Origin: Pseudonocardiaceae bacterium
GTDB lineage: Bacteria; Actinomycetota; Actinomycetes; Mycobacteriales; Pseudonocardiaceae
Direction of reading: 5' to 3'
NCBI GenBank assembly: GCA_009379845.1
Contig: WHSZ01000055.1
Coordinates: 1 to 42,323, forward strand
Length of the DNA stretch: 42,323 nt
Shown here: positions 9,986-18,567 of the stretch, piece by piece
How the letters are laid out: every line of letters starts with the position of its first letter
How positions within the stretch are numbered: position 1 is the stretch's first letter
The notes under the pieces: generated by a model
What the model was told of the DNA's origin: nothing
Seen by the model: only the letters and a program-made list of their open reading frames with translations
Database searches by the model: none
Position numbers and translations under genes: made by a program

Positions 9986-10246
9986 TTAGAGCTCGTTGGC
10001 GCGTTTCGCCATGGCCGATTTGCGGTTCGCGGCCTGGTTCTGGTGAATGACGCCCTTGCTCGCGGCCTTGTCCAGCTTGCGACCGGCTTCCTGCATCAGC
10101 TCGGCGGCCTTCTCCTTGTCGCCGGCATCCGCGGCCTCGCGGAACTTGCGCACCGCGGTCTTCACCGAGGACTTCACGGACTTGTTGCGCAGCCGCCGCT
10201 TCTCGTTGGTCTGGATCCGCTTGATCTGGGACTTGATGTTGGCCAT
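9986..10246 (-). CDS. rpsT: 30S ribosomal protein S20
   Basis: The 86-residue, very basic protein starts at ATG 10246 (MANIKSQIKRIQTNEKRRLR), the standard bS20 opening, with the conserved KGVIHQNQAANRKSAMAKR end. S20 binds 16S rRNA early in small-subunit assembly. Its ribosome site is the AAGGAGT just upstream. A TAAACT hexamer (minus strand, 10366-10371) about 120 bases before the start is a plausible -10 element. The length is normal. Confidence 0.97.
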   Translation of the reverse strand: MANIKSQIKRIQTNEKRRLRNKSVKSSVKTAVRKFREAADAGDKEKAAELMQEAGRKLDKAASKGVIHQNQAANRKSAMAKRANEL

Positions 10247-10386
10247 CCGGTTACTCCTTGGTGTCCTCGCTGAAATCGCTGCCGCGATGTAGTGGCGCCG
10301 AGCGCGGTCCGAAACGGACCACGGGCCTTCCTCCCTTGCGGAATGCCACACGACAACGACGGGCCAGTTTAGCAACCCCGATTCGA

Positions 10387-10420
10387 CCGGCCGGATCCGG
10401 CCGGAAGCGGCCGGAAGCGG
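10387..10420. repeat. 18-bp GC palindrome plus two CCGGAAGCGG decamers
   Basis: Positions 10387-10404 form a perfect 18-base palindrome centred on GGATCC. It is followed by two tandem copies of the decamer CCGGAAGCGG (10401-10410 and 10411-10420), the first overlapping the palindrome. The element sits between the end of the DUF2203 gene (10442) and the likely rpsT promoter, so it could help end the DUF2203 transcript. There is no U-tract, so this is only a suggestion. Confidence 0.5.
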
Positions 10421-10441
10421 CCGAGCCAACCTGGGGTGGGG

Positions 10442-10807
10442 TTATCGATCCAGCTTTCGCCGGCCGGCGAAACCCAGCTCGGTGTTGTGGTACCAGCCCA
10501 GTTCCCGCTCGCCCTCCAGCCAGCACAGCCGGACCGACTGCCCGTCGAACTCGGCTGGAAAGTCGAGCAGGACCGGAGCCAGCCCCTTCACCTCGACCTC
10601 CAGCGCGTTGAGGTTCTCCAGGATCTCGCTGATCCGCGCCTCGAAGCCCTTCGCTTCCGGCTGCCCGCCGAGCGGCGACTCCTCGCCGGTGCGCAGGTCG
10701 TGGGCGAGCTGGTGCAGGTCCGCTCGCAACGCGATCAGCTCATCGGTCGCTTCCAGGACGCGCGGCATGAGTGCGCGCGCTTCGTCGACGGTGAACAGTC
10801 GCGACAC
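10442..10807 (-). CDS. DUF2203 family protein
   Basis: The 121-residue soluble, acidic protein starts at GTG 10807 (MSRLFTVDEARALMPRVLEA), with a GGAGG ribosome site seven bases ahead. That opening and the C-terminal VRLCWLEGERELGWYHNTE segment followed by a Gly are characteristic of DUF2203 proteins, whose function is unknown. The middle is predicted alpha-helical. A possible small gene (10823-10993) lies 15 bases upstream on the same strand and may be cotranscribed. I do not assign a role. Confidence 0.85.
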   Translation of the reverse strand: MSRLFTVDEARALMPRVLEATDELIALRADLHQLAHDLRTGEESPLGGQPEAKGFEARISEILENLNALEVEVKGLAPVLLDFPAEFDGQSVRLCWLEGERELGWYHNTELGFAGRRKLDR

Positions 10808-10822
10808 AGCGCCTCCAGCCGG

Positions 10823-10993
10823 CTACTCGTGATCGGGCGGTTCCCGAACGAACCGTACGCGATACCCGCCCGGCTGGTGATAATCCAGCGCGACCAGCAT
10901 CGCCAGCGCGAAACCGTCTCCGCTGGAAGTCCCGGTGCCACCGGGACTTCCGTAGTCACGCACCGTCGAGTAGAGATATGCGCGTAACCGCAT
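10823..10993 (-). CDS. possible 56-residue protein upstream of the DUF2203 gene
   Basis: An ATG at 10993 opens a 56-codon frame on the minus strand, ending 15 bases before the DUF2203 start. It begins MRLRAYLYSTVRDYGSPGG and ends YRVRFVREPPDHE. The latter half, with alternating hydrophobic and charged residues, looks protein-like and codon use is reasonable. Against it, the first half spans the long palindrome at 10925-10951, which may constrain the sequence for other reasons, and no strong ribosome site precedes the ATG. I do not recognise a family. Confidence 0.35.
   Translation of the reverse strand: MRLRAYLYSTVRDYGSPGGTGTSSGDGFALAMLVALDYHQPGGYRVRFVREPPDHE
10925..10951. promoter_or_regulatory. 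27-bp near-perfect palindrome upstream of mscR
   Basis: GGAAGTCCCGGTG (10925-10937), one central base, and CACCGGGACTTCC (10939-10951) form a dyad with 13-base perfect arms. It lies 66-92 bases upstream of the mscR start, in the only promoter space available to mscR, and inside the possible small gene on the other strand. Continuous symmetry with a one-base centre suits a dimeric repressor site better than an RNA hairpin. The regulator is unknown. Confidence 0.6.
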
Positions 10994-11016
10994 TGACGGG
11001 GTGAAGGGAGCCTCCG

Positions 11017-12099
11017 GTGGCGCAGCAAGTCCGTGGGGTGGTTGCCCGGAGCAAGGGCGAGCCCGTGTCCGTTGAAACGATCGTCGTGCCGGATCCCGGT
11101 CCGGGCGAGGCGCTGGTGAAGGTGCAGACCTGCGGGGTGTGCCACACCGACCTGCATTACCGGGAAGGCGGTATCAACGACGAGTTCCCGTTCCTGCTTG
11201 GGCACGAGGCGGCGGGGACGGTCGAGTCGGTCGGCGAGGGTGTCACGGAGGTCGAGCCCGGTGACTTCGTGATCCTCAACTGGCGTGCGGTGTGCGGCCA
11301 GTGCCGCGCGTGTGCGCGTGGCCGCCCGTGGTACTGCTTCGACACGCACAACGCCGCAGCGCCGATGACGCTCGCCGACGGCACGGAGCTCAGCCCCGCG
11401 CTGGGGATCGGGGCGTTCGCGGAGAAGACGCTGGTCGCCGCCGGCCAATGCACGAAGGTGCGGTCGGTGCGCCCGGAGGCCGCCGGGCTACTGGGCTGCG
11501 GGATCATGGCCGGCATCGGGGCCGCGATCAACACCGGCAACGTCGGCCGTGGCGACTCGGTGGCGGTGATCGGCTGCGGCGGGGTGGGCAATGCCGCGGT
11601 GCTCGGTGCCCGGCTGGCCGGCGCCTCGAAGATCATCGCGGTGGATATCGACGACCGGAAGCTCACCCAGGCCGGCAAGCTGGGTGCCACGCACACGGTC
11701 AACGGCAACAACGAGGACGCGGTGGAGGCGGTGCGGAAGCTCACCGGCGGGTTCGGTGCGGACGTGGCGATCGACGCGGTCGGCCGGCCGGAGACGTGGC
11801 AGCAGGCGTTCTACGCCCGCGATCACGCCGGCACCGTGGTGCTGGTCGGCGTACCCACCCCGGACATGCGGCTGGACATGCCGATGATCGACTTCTTCTC
11901 GCGCGGTGGTTCGCTGAAATCGTCGTGGTACGGCGACTGCCTGCCGTCAAGGGACTTCCCGATGCTCGTCGAGCTGTACCGGCAGGGGCGGCTCGATCTT
12001 GACTCGTTCGTGTCCGAAACCATCGCCCTCGACGAGGTGGAAGCGGCGTTCGACAAAATGCACCACGGAGACGTGCTCCGTTCCGTCGTGGTGCTGTAA
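11017..12099 (+). CDS. mscR: S-(hydroxymethyl)mycothiol dehydrogenase
   Basis: The 360-residue zinc-dependent medium-chain dehydrogenase oxidises the mycothiol adduct of formaldehyde (and can act on S-nitrosomycothiol). Catalytic zinc ligands are in GVCHTDLHY and LGHEAAGTVESVG. The structural zinc site is the four-Cys cluster in CGQCRACARGRPWYC. The NAD site is VIGCGGVGNAAVLGARLAG with an acidic VDIDD partner. The GTG start 11017 follows AAGGGAG. The metallo-hydrolase gene 112 bases on is the usual partner (compare M. tuberculosis Rv2259-Rv2260). The presence of this enzyme supports an actinobacterial, mycothiol-using host. Confidence 0.93.
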   Translation: MAQQVRGVVARSKGEPVSVETIVVPDPGPGEALVKVQTCGVCHTDLHYREGGINDEFPFLLGHEAAGTVESVGEGVTEVEPGDFVILNWRAVCGQCRACARGRPWYCFDTHNAAAPMTLADGTELSPALGIGAFAEKTLVAAGQCTKVRSVRPEAAGLLGCGIMAGIGAAINTGNVGRGDSVAVIGCGGVGNAAVLGARLAGASKIIAVDIDDRKLTQAGKLGATHTVNGNNEDAVEAVRKLTGGFGADVAIDAVGRPETWQQAFYARDHAGTVVLVGVPTPDMRLDMPMIDFFSRGGSLKSSWYGDCLPSRDFPMLVELYRQGRLDLDSFVSETIALDEVEAAFDKMHHGDVLRSVVVL

Positions 12100-12126
12100 T
12101 TGGCCACACGGTAATTGGCCACACGG
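12097..12126 (+). repeat. perfect 15-bp tandem duplication at the mscR stop codon
   Basis: TAATTGGCCACACGG occurs twice back to back (12097-12111 and 12112-12126). The first copy begins with the mscR stop codon, so the second supplies a spare in-frame TAA. It looks like a recent slippage or duplication event and has no evident function. Confidence 0.85.
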
Positions 12127-12140
12127 TGCACAGCACTACG

Positions 12141-12189
12141 CGTGAAGGCCACCTTACCGGCGTTCAACGCCCCCAAGGTGGCCTTCACG
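12141..12189. terminator. long hairpin between mscR and the metallo-hydrolase gene
   Basis: CGTGAAGGCCACCTT (12141-12155) and AAGGTGGCCTTCACG (12175-12189) are perfect 15-base arms around a loop that itself contains a small GGCG/CGCC stem. The GAAGG...CCTTC form is the common terminator-like repeat style of Pseudonocardiaceae, and a similar one sits at 18504-18547. It would end or reduce readthrough from mscR into the next gene, which has its own strong AGGAGGG ribosome site. Confidence 0.75.
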
Positions 12190-12211
12190 ACAAAACAGCG
12201 AGGAGGGGTGT

Positions 12212-12841
12212 GTGGGCGCGCGGATCGACAAGATCGTCACGTCCGGGACGTTCCAGTTGGACGGTGGTTCCTGGGAAGTGGACAACAACGTGTGGTTGGT
12301 CGGGGACGACTCCGAAGTACTGGTGATCGACCCGGCGCACGACGCGACCGCCATTCACCGCGCGGTCGGGGACCGGCGGCTCACCGCGATCGCCTGCACG
12401 CACGGGCACAACGACCATGTGAACGCCGCGCCGGAGCTCGCCGAGCTCACCGGCGCGCCGATCCTGCTGCACCCGGAGGACCGGGTGCTCTGGAACATGA
12501 CCCATCCGGACCGCAAGCCCGACGAGCTGCTCGTCGAAGGCGAGGTGCTCACCGTGGCCGGTACGTCCCTGCGGGTCATGCACACGCCTGGCCACGCCCC
12601 CGGCGCGGTGTGCCTGTACGTGCCGGAACTGAACGCGCTGTTCTCCGGGGACACCCTGTTCCAGGGCGGGCCGGGCGCGACCGGGCGGTCCTACAGCGAC
12701 TTCGACACGATCATCGAGTCGATCCGGGATCGGCTGCTGGTGCTGCCGCCGGAGGTCCGGGTGTACACCGGGCACGGCGACGGCACGACCATCGGCGACG
12801 AGGCGCCGCACCTCGAGGAGTGGATCAAGCGGGGGCATTGA
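12212..12841 (+). CDS. MBL-fold hydrolase, probable S-formylmycothiol hydrolase
   Basis: The 209-residue metallo-beta-lactamase-fold (glyoxalase II-like) protein starts at GTG 12212 after AGGAGGG. Metal ligands are intact: CTHGHNDHVNAAPE (HxHxDH), MHTPGHAPGAV, FSGDTLFQGG and VYTGHGDGTTIG. Being next to mscR, it most likely hydrolyses S-formylmycothiol to formate and mycothiol, finishing formaldehyde detoxification. That is inference from position, as in Rv2260. It has no signal peptide and so is cytosolic. The hairpin upstream suggests that it is not simply cotranscribed with mscR at equal level. Confidence 0.85.
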   Translation: MGARIDKIVTSGTFQLDGGSWEVDNNVWLVGDDSEVLVIDPAHDATAIHRAVGDRRLTAIACTHGHNDHVNAAPELAELTGAPILLHPEDRVLWNMTHPDRKPDELLVEGEVLTVAGTSLRVMHTPGHAPGAVCLYVPELNALFSGDTLFQGGPGATGRSYSDFDTIIESIRDRLLVLPPEVRVYTGHGDGTTIGDEAPHLEEWIKRGH

Positions 12842-12860
12842 GCGTAAGGTCGGCCCCGCA

Positions 12861-12995
12861 GTGCCTAGGGTTCCGTCGCCGGCCCGGCCGAACCGAGCAC
12901 CCAACAAGGGTCGGCGGGACTGGTCCGAGCGGCACCAGCGGGCGCCGGTAGGGCGGTGCCCGTACACCTGACGGTAGAAAAGACCCGAGGGCCTG
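12861..12995 (+). ncRNA. ykkC-class riboswitch, probably guanidine-I
   Basis: The leader holds the conserved ykkC elements in order: CTAGGGTTCCG (12865-12875), ACTGGTCCGAGCGG (from 12919), and ACGGTAGAAAAGACCCGAGG (12971-12990). GTGCC (12861-12865) pairs with GGCAC (12931-12935) as P1, and CGCCG...CGGCG between them forms P2. The gene 40 bases downstream is a drug/metabolite exporter, which fits the guanidine-sensing subtype rather than the ppGpp, PRPP or nucleotide subtypes. GGGCCT (12989-12994) can pair with AGGCCC (13026-13031) at the ribosome site, suggesting translational control. The subtype is inferred. Confidence 0.8.
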
Positions 12996-13034
12996 AGCCG
13001 ACGTGTACCCAACACGCCGGCGGGAAGGCCCACG

Positions 13035-13898
13035 ATGAGTTCTGCCGCCGTCCTGCTCGTGCTCACCGCGGCCGTCGTGCACGCGGTATGGAATCTCTCC
13101 GCGAAGCGCGTCAGCGGGGGCGCGCTGTTCGTCGCGTTGTACTACACCGTCTCGGCGGCGATGTGCCTGCCGGTGGCGGTTGGCTGGCTGCTGGTCACGG
13201 ACGTCACCCCGCGCTGGTCCTGGTTGGCGGCCGCGGTGGTCACGGCGGCGTGGCATGTGTTGTACGCGGTGCTGCTGCAGCGCGGATACGCGGCCGGCGA
13301 TATGTCCGTGGTGTACCCGCTGGCGCGCGGCACCGGACCGCTGCTGTCCGTGGCGGCCGCGGTGCTGCTGCTCGGCGAACGTCCCGGCGCGCTTGGTCTG
13401 CTCGGCGCGGTGGTGGTGATCGCGGGCGTGCTGCTGATCAGCGTCGGCGGCGCGAAACCGATGTCCGGTCCGCCGAGGGCGGTGAGCGTGGCGTACGGCG
13501 TGGCGACCGGCGGTGCGATCGCCGGGTACACGCTGTGGGACGCGCACGCGGTGACCACGCTGGCGGTACCGCCGCTGGTGTACTTCTGCACGGCCGCGGT
13601 GCTGCAGAGCACCCTTCTCGCGCCGTACGCGTTGCGCAGGCGCCCGGAGCTGGCCCGGCTGTGGCGCGAGCACCGGCGGCACGTGCTCGCCGTCGGCCTC
13701 CTCTCGCCGATCGCCTACATCCTCGTGCTGTTCGCGGTGCGGATCGCACCGGTCAGCATGGTGGCGCCGACGCGGGAGAGCAGCATCGTGATCGGCAGTT
13801 TGATCGGCTGGCTGGCGCTCGGCGAACCGAACCCGGTGCGCAGGCTGGTCGGCTCGGTGGTGGTACTGGCCGGTGTCGCGGCCATCGCGCTCGCGTGA
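13035..13898 (+). CDS. EamA/DMT-family transporter under ykkC riboswitch, candidate guanidine exporter
   Basis: The 287-residue integral membrane protein has about ten hydrophobic helices in two similar halves, the EamA layout of the drug/metabolite transporter superfamily. Examples are the opening MSSAAVLLVLTAAVVHAVWN, VYPLARGTGPLLSVAAAVLL, and APTRESSIVIGSLIGWLALG near the end. ATG 13035 is preceded by GGGAAGG. Guanidine riboswitches usually control small SMR exporters (four-helix members of the same superfamily), so a ten-helix EamA protein behind this RNA is a candidate exporter of guanidine or a guanidino compound. The substrate is inference. The VOC gene 37 bases downstream may be cotranscribed. 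Confidence 0.85.
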   Translation: MSSAAVLLVLTAAVVHAVWNLSAKRVSGGALFVALYYTVSAAMCLPVAVGWLLVTDVTPRWSWLAAAVVTAAWHVLYAVLLQRGYAAGDMSVVYPLARGTGPLLSVAAAVLLLGERPGALGLLGAVVVIAGVLLISVGGAKPMSGPPRAVSVAYGVATGGAIAGYTLWDAHAVTTLAVPPLVYFCTAAVLQSTLLAPYALRRRPELARLWREHRRHVLAVGLLSPIAYILVLFAVRIAPVSMVAPTRESSIVIGSLIGWLALGEPNPVRRLVGSVVVLAGVAAIALA

Positions 13899-13935
13899 CC
13901 GTGTGCCCCGGTCGAGCGGCCTGCACACTGGGGGC

Positions 13936-14316
13936 ATGGAGGCGCTCAACAGTCGGATCCTGCTCAGGCCAACCGATCCGGAAGCGGCGACCGCTTTCTA
14001 CCGGGACACCCTCGGCCTCGCGATCTACCGGGAATTCCCAGGCGGCACGGTGTTCTTCCTCGGTCAGGGATTCTTGGAAGTCGCCGGGCTGGGGTCGGCA
14101 GGGCCGAGCCCGGATATGGCGCTGTGGATCCAGGTGCGCGACCTGGCGGCGGCACACGACGAGTTGCGCGGCAAGGGAGTGTGGATCGAGCGCGAGCCGA
14201 AACAGGAGCCGTGGGGGCTGCACGAGATGTGGATCAACGACCCGGACGGCGTGCGCATCGTGCTGGTGGAGATCCCGGCCGACCACCCGTTGCGGACCGA
14301 CGTGCGGTCGCGCTAG
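13936..14316 (+). CDS. VOC (glyoxalase/bleomycin resistance) family protein
   Basis: The 126-residue vicinal-oxygen-chelate fold protein starts at ATG 13936 with MEALNSRILLRPTDPEAATA, then FYRDTLGLAIYREFPGG and a C-terminal half ending in MWINDPDGVRIVLVEIP. Two beta-alpha-beta-beta-beta units of about 60 residues are visible, typical of glyoxalase I-like lyases and antibiotic-binding proteins. Only a C-terminal Glu (VLVEIP) is at a usual metal-ligand position, so it may bind a small molecule rather than act as a classical glyoxalase. It follows the EamA gene closely and could act on the same compound, but that is a guess. Confidence 0.8.
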   Translation: MEALNSRILLRPTDPEAATAFYRDTLGLAIYREFPGGTVFFLGQGFLEVAGLGSAGPSPDMALWIQVRDLAAAHDELRGKGVWIEREPKQEPWGLHEMWINDPDGVRIVLVEIPADHPLRTDVRSR

Positions 14317-14322
14317 CCGCCC

Positions 14323-15120
14323 TCAGAGCTCCAGATCGACGACTATCGGAGCGTGATCGGACGGTCCCTTGCCCTTGCGTGCTTCGCGGTCCACATAGCT
14401 GTCCGTGACGGCGGCGGTGAACCGCTCGTCGCCGTACACCAGATCGATGCGCATTCCCCGGTTGTTCGGGAACGCGCCCGCACGGTAGTCCCAGTAGGTG
14501 AACGGCACGTCGTACTTCAGCGGGCGCGGGTAGATGTCCGTGAGGCCGGCGTCCCGCAGCGCGCCGAGCGCCTTCCGTTCGGCCTCCGTGACGTGGGTGC
14601 TGCCCACGAACGCGGTGGTGTCCCAGACGTCCTGGTCGGTCGGGGCGACGTTGAAGTCGCCGAGCACCGCGAGCGGGCGTTCCGGGGTCATCTCCTTGGT
14701 CACCGTCGCGCGCAGCGCGTCCAGCCAGCGCAGCTTGTACAGGTAGTGCGGGTGGTCCACCTCCCGGCCGTTCGGCACGTACACCGACCAGATCCGCATC
14801 CCGCCGCAGGTGGCGGCGATCGACCGCGGTTCACGGGTCTCCACCAGCGCGCCCTCCGCGTGGTAGCCGGGCTCGTCGAGCAGCCCGCGCCGGACGTCGT
14901 CGAGCCCGATCTTGGATAGCACGGCGACGCCGTTCCACCGGCCGCTGCCGTGCACCGCCGCCTGGTACCCGAGCTCGCCTACCTCGGCTGCAGGGAACCC
15001 GTCGTCCGCGCACTTAACCTCCTGCAGGCACACGATGTCGGGCGCGGTGTTGCTGAGCCAGTCGAGCAGCCTCGGCAACCGGGCACTGACCGAGTTCACG
15101 TTCCAGGTCGCGATCCGCAT
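14323..15120 (-). CDS. xthA: exodeoxyribonuclease III
   Basis: The 265-residue member of the exonuclease III/AP-endonuclease family cuts DNA at abasic sites during base excision repair. It opens MRIATWNVNSVSARLPRLLDWL, with the metal-binding Glu in CLQEVK, an active-site WSVYVPNGR, the GDFNVAP motif and the C-terminal SDHAPIV catalytic His. All key residues are present and the length is normal. The stop is only six bases from the convergent VOC stop, leaving no room for a separate terminator. Confidence 0.95.
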   Translation of the reverse strand: MRIATWNVNSVSARLPRLLDWLSNTAPDIVCLQEVKCADDGFPAAEVGELGYQAAVHGSGRWNGVAVLSKIGLDDVRRGLLDEPGYHAEGALVETREPRSIAATCGGMRIWSVYVPNGREVDHPHYLYKLRWLDALRATVTKEMTPERPLAVLGDFNVAPTDQDVWDTTAFVGSTHVTEAERKALGALRDAGLTDIYPRPLKYDVPFTYWDYRAGAFPNNRGMRIDLVYGDERFTAAVTDSYVDREARKGKGPSDHAPIVVDLEL

Positions 15121-15201
15121 ACCGAAAGCCTGTCACAACCCTCCGACACGATCGCAGGCGTGGGACAATGGCGGCGGAAACGATCACGGGGGCAAGACGC
15201 G

Positions 15202-15699
15202 ATGACTGACGTCGACCGCGACCGGGACACCGAGGGCCGCGCCCGCAACGCCCGACCTCGGGATGGTTTGGGCCGCCCGCTGCCGCATGACGCCACGGGT
15301 GTGGAACGGCAGCCGGAGGGTATCGAGCGAACGCCGCGGGCCACGCTCGCCGAGGCGCAGCAGCTGTTGAACGACGGGAAGCCGTTTCACGCGCACGAGG
15401 TGTTCGAGGACGCGTGGAAGGGCTCGGACGACCCGGACGAGCGGGCCATGTGGCGCGGGATGGCGCAGCTGGCCGTCGGCGTGACGCACGCCGCGCGAGG
15501 TAACCGCACCGGAGCGGCCTCGTTGCTGCGGCGGGGTGGCGGCAACATCGAGCCGTACGCCGACGCCGCGCCGCACGGTATCGACATCGCCGGCCTGGTG
15601 AGCTGGGCGCGCGGCCTCGCGGACGAGCTGGACGCCGCATCCGGCCCCGCCGTTCCGGCCGCCTCGATGGCACCCCAGCTCCGCGTTGTGTACTCATAA
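15202..15699 (+). CDS. DUF309 family protein
   Basis: The 165-residue protein starts at ATG 15202. A disordered, Arg/Asp-rich N-terminal 50 residues precede the DUF309 helical core: LNDGKPFHAHEVFEDAWKG, then MWRGMAQLAVGVTHAARGN and GAASLLRRG. The HAHEVFEDAW motif is the family hallmark. DUF309 proteins are small helical bundles of unknown function. The gene is divergent from xthA, with 81 bases between them as shared promoter space. I assign no function. Confidence 0.88.
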   Translation: MTDVDRDRDTEGRARNARPRDGLGRPLPHDATGVERQPEGIERTPRATLAEAQQLLNDGKPFHAHEVFEDAWKGSDDPDERAMWRGMAQLAVGVTHAARGNRTGAASLLRRGGGNIEPYADAAPHGIDIAGLVSWARGLADELDAASGPAVPAASMAPQLRVVYS

Positions 15700-15700
15700 C

Positions 15701-15739
15701 AGGAAATAACGGGAAATAACAGGAAATAACGGGAATAAC
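15701..15739 (+). repeat. four tandem decamers after the DUF309 gene
   Basis: AGGAAATAAC, GGGAAATAAC, AGGAAATAAC and GGGAATAAC run back to back directly after the DUF309 stop (the TAA at 15697-15699 is in phase with the repeat). The block is strikingly A-rich in a very GC-rich neighbourhood. Copies alternate A/G at the first base, suggesting duplication of a 20-base unit, and the last copy lost one A. It could be a binding array or simple slippage. Confidence 0.85.
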
Positions 15740-15782
15740 GCTGTCACAAAAGCGGTATGGGTACCCGAAGCCAAGGGGGCAG

Positions 15783-16463
15783 CTACCGGCGATCGGCGTG
15801 TTCGTTGCCGTCGGCGTGTTCGTTGGGGTCGGCCGGTTCGCGGGCCGAGGCCCGCGACTCGTCCGGTCGAGGTGGGCGTTCGGCGGACAGCTGGGCGGCG
15901 ACCGGCGTGCGGCCGCCCGGTTCCCACGCCCACGCCTGCACTCCGGTGAAGCCGGCCGCCCGCGCCTCGTCCGCGAGGACCTCCTTGGTTACCGGCAGCC
16001 AACGCTCGTGCGCCGAGATGAGCAGTCGCCCGCCGGGCCGCAGTACCCGGAACAGCTCGGCGAGCCCTGCCGCCCGATCCGTCCAGATCTGCACGTTGTT
16101 CACGGACAACACGACATCGACGGATGCCGCGGTCAGCCCGGTGCTTTCCGCCGTGCCGAGCCGCAGCTCCACCAGCCCCGCGTCGACGTAGTCGCGGCAT
16201 TGCTCGCGCGCCGCCGCCAGCATCGTCTCCGAGGGATCCACGCCGATCACCGCGCCGGCCCGCTCGGCCGCGGCACGCAACCCGATGCCCGGTCCCGGCC
16301 CGACGGCCAGCACCGTGTCCCGCTCGCCGAGCTTGGCCAGCCTGACGAGCTGGTGCTCGGTCTCCGCGTTTCCGCGCGCCATCAGCCTGCCGCCGATCCG
16401 GCCGAGCAGTCCCTTCGGATGACCGAACGCGGTGTCCAGTAACCGGTTGAGCACATCAGTCAT
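15783..16463 (-). CDS. class I SAM-dependent methyltransferase
   Basis: The 226-residue methyltransferase starts at ATG 16463 (MTDVLNRLLDTAFGHPKGL). The SAM site is present: VLAVGPGPGIGLRAAAERAG (motif I), VIGVDPSETMLAAARE with the acidic ribose-binding residue, and a motif IV-like VDVVLSVNNVQIW followed by FRVLRPGGRLLIS. The last 35 residues are a charged Glu/Arg/Asp tail containing a near-repeat NEHADGNEHAD. The substrate is unknown. The minus-strand open frame continues far upstream through lepA, but that part is only the shadow of lepA. Confidence 0.85.
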   Translation of the reverse strand: MTDVLNRLLDTAFGHPKGLLGRIGGRLMARGNAETEHQLVRLAKLGERDTVLAVGPGPGIGLRAAAERAGAVIGVDPSETMLAAAREQCRDYVDAGLVELRLGTAESTGLTAASVDVVLSVNNVQIWTDRAAGLAELFRVLRPGGRLLISAHERWLPVTKEVLADEARAAGFTGVQAWAWEPGGRTPVAAQLSAERPPRPDESRASAREPADPNEHADGNEHADRR

Positions 16464-16601
16464 AAGTTCACTGCAGCACGCGACGGGCTGGCTCGCATCG
16501 GGGATCGCCCTGGACTGTGCGGTCAGGGTCGGCGAGCGGGCATGGGACGATTGAGGGGATTCGACTTCCGAATATCCCGAGAAGCACCCGAGGAATACTG
16601 A

Positions 16602-18446
<1,845 letters not shown>

Positions 18447-18449
18447 CGG

Positions 18450-18480
18450 TGGGGGCGGCGCTCGGCGGGTGCCGCCCCCA
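18450..18480 (+). terminator. lepA terminator hairpin
   Basis: TGGGGGCGGC (18450-18459) and GCCGCCCCCA (18471-18480) form perfect 10-base arms with an 11-base loop, starting three bases after the lepA stop. It lacks a good U-tract, as is common in high-GC actinobacteria. Confidence 0.8.
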
Positions 18481-18503
18481 TCAAGGAACGGCGGATACCC
18501 GCC

Positions 18504-18547
18504 GAAGGGCGCCTTCACTCCCGTTGAGCGGAGAGAAGGCGCCCTTC
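18504..18547. terminator. second hairpin between convergent lepA and the adhesin gene
   Basis: GAAGGGCGCCTTC (18504-18516) pairs with GAAGGCGCCCTTC (18535-18547), extended by four more pairs beyond an A-A mismatch. It is the same GAAGG...CCTTC style as the hairpin at 12141-12189. It lies 20 bases after the end of the minus-strand adhesin gene and so serves that gene and backs up the lepA terminator. Confidence 0.75.
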
Positions 18548-18567
18548 AGCACGAAAGGGTCGGCGGG

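Noticed and set aside
15701..15739. CRISPR-like array
   Set aside because: The units are ten bases and contiguous with no spacers, and there are no cas genes.
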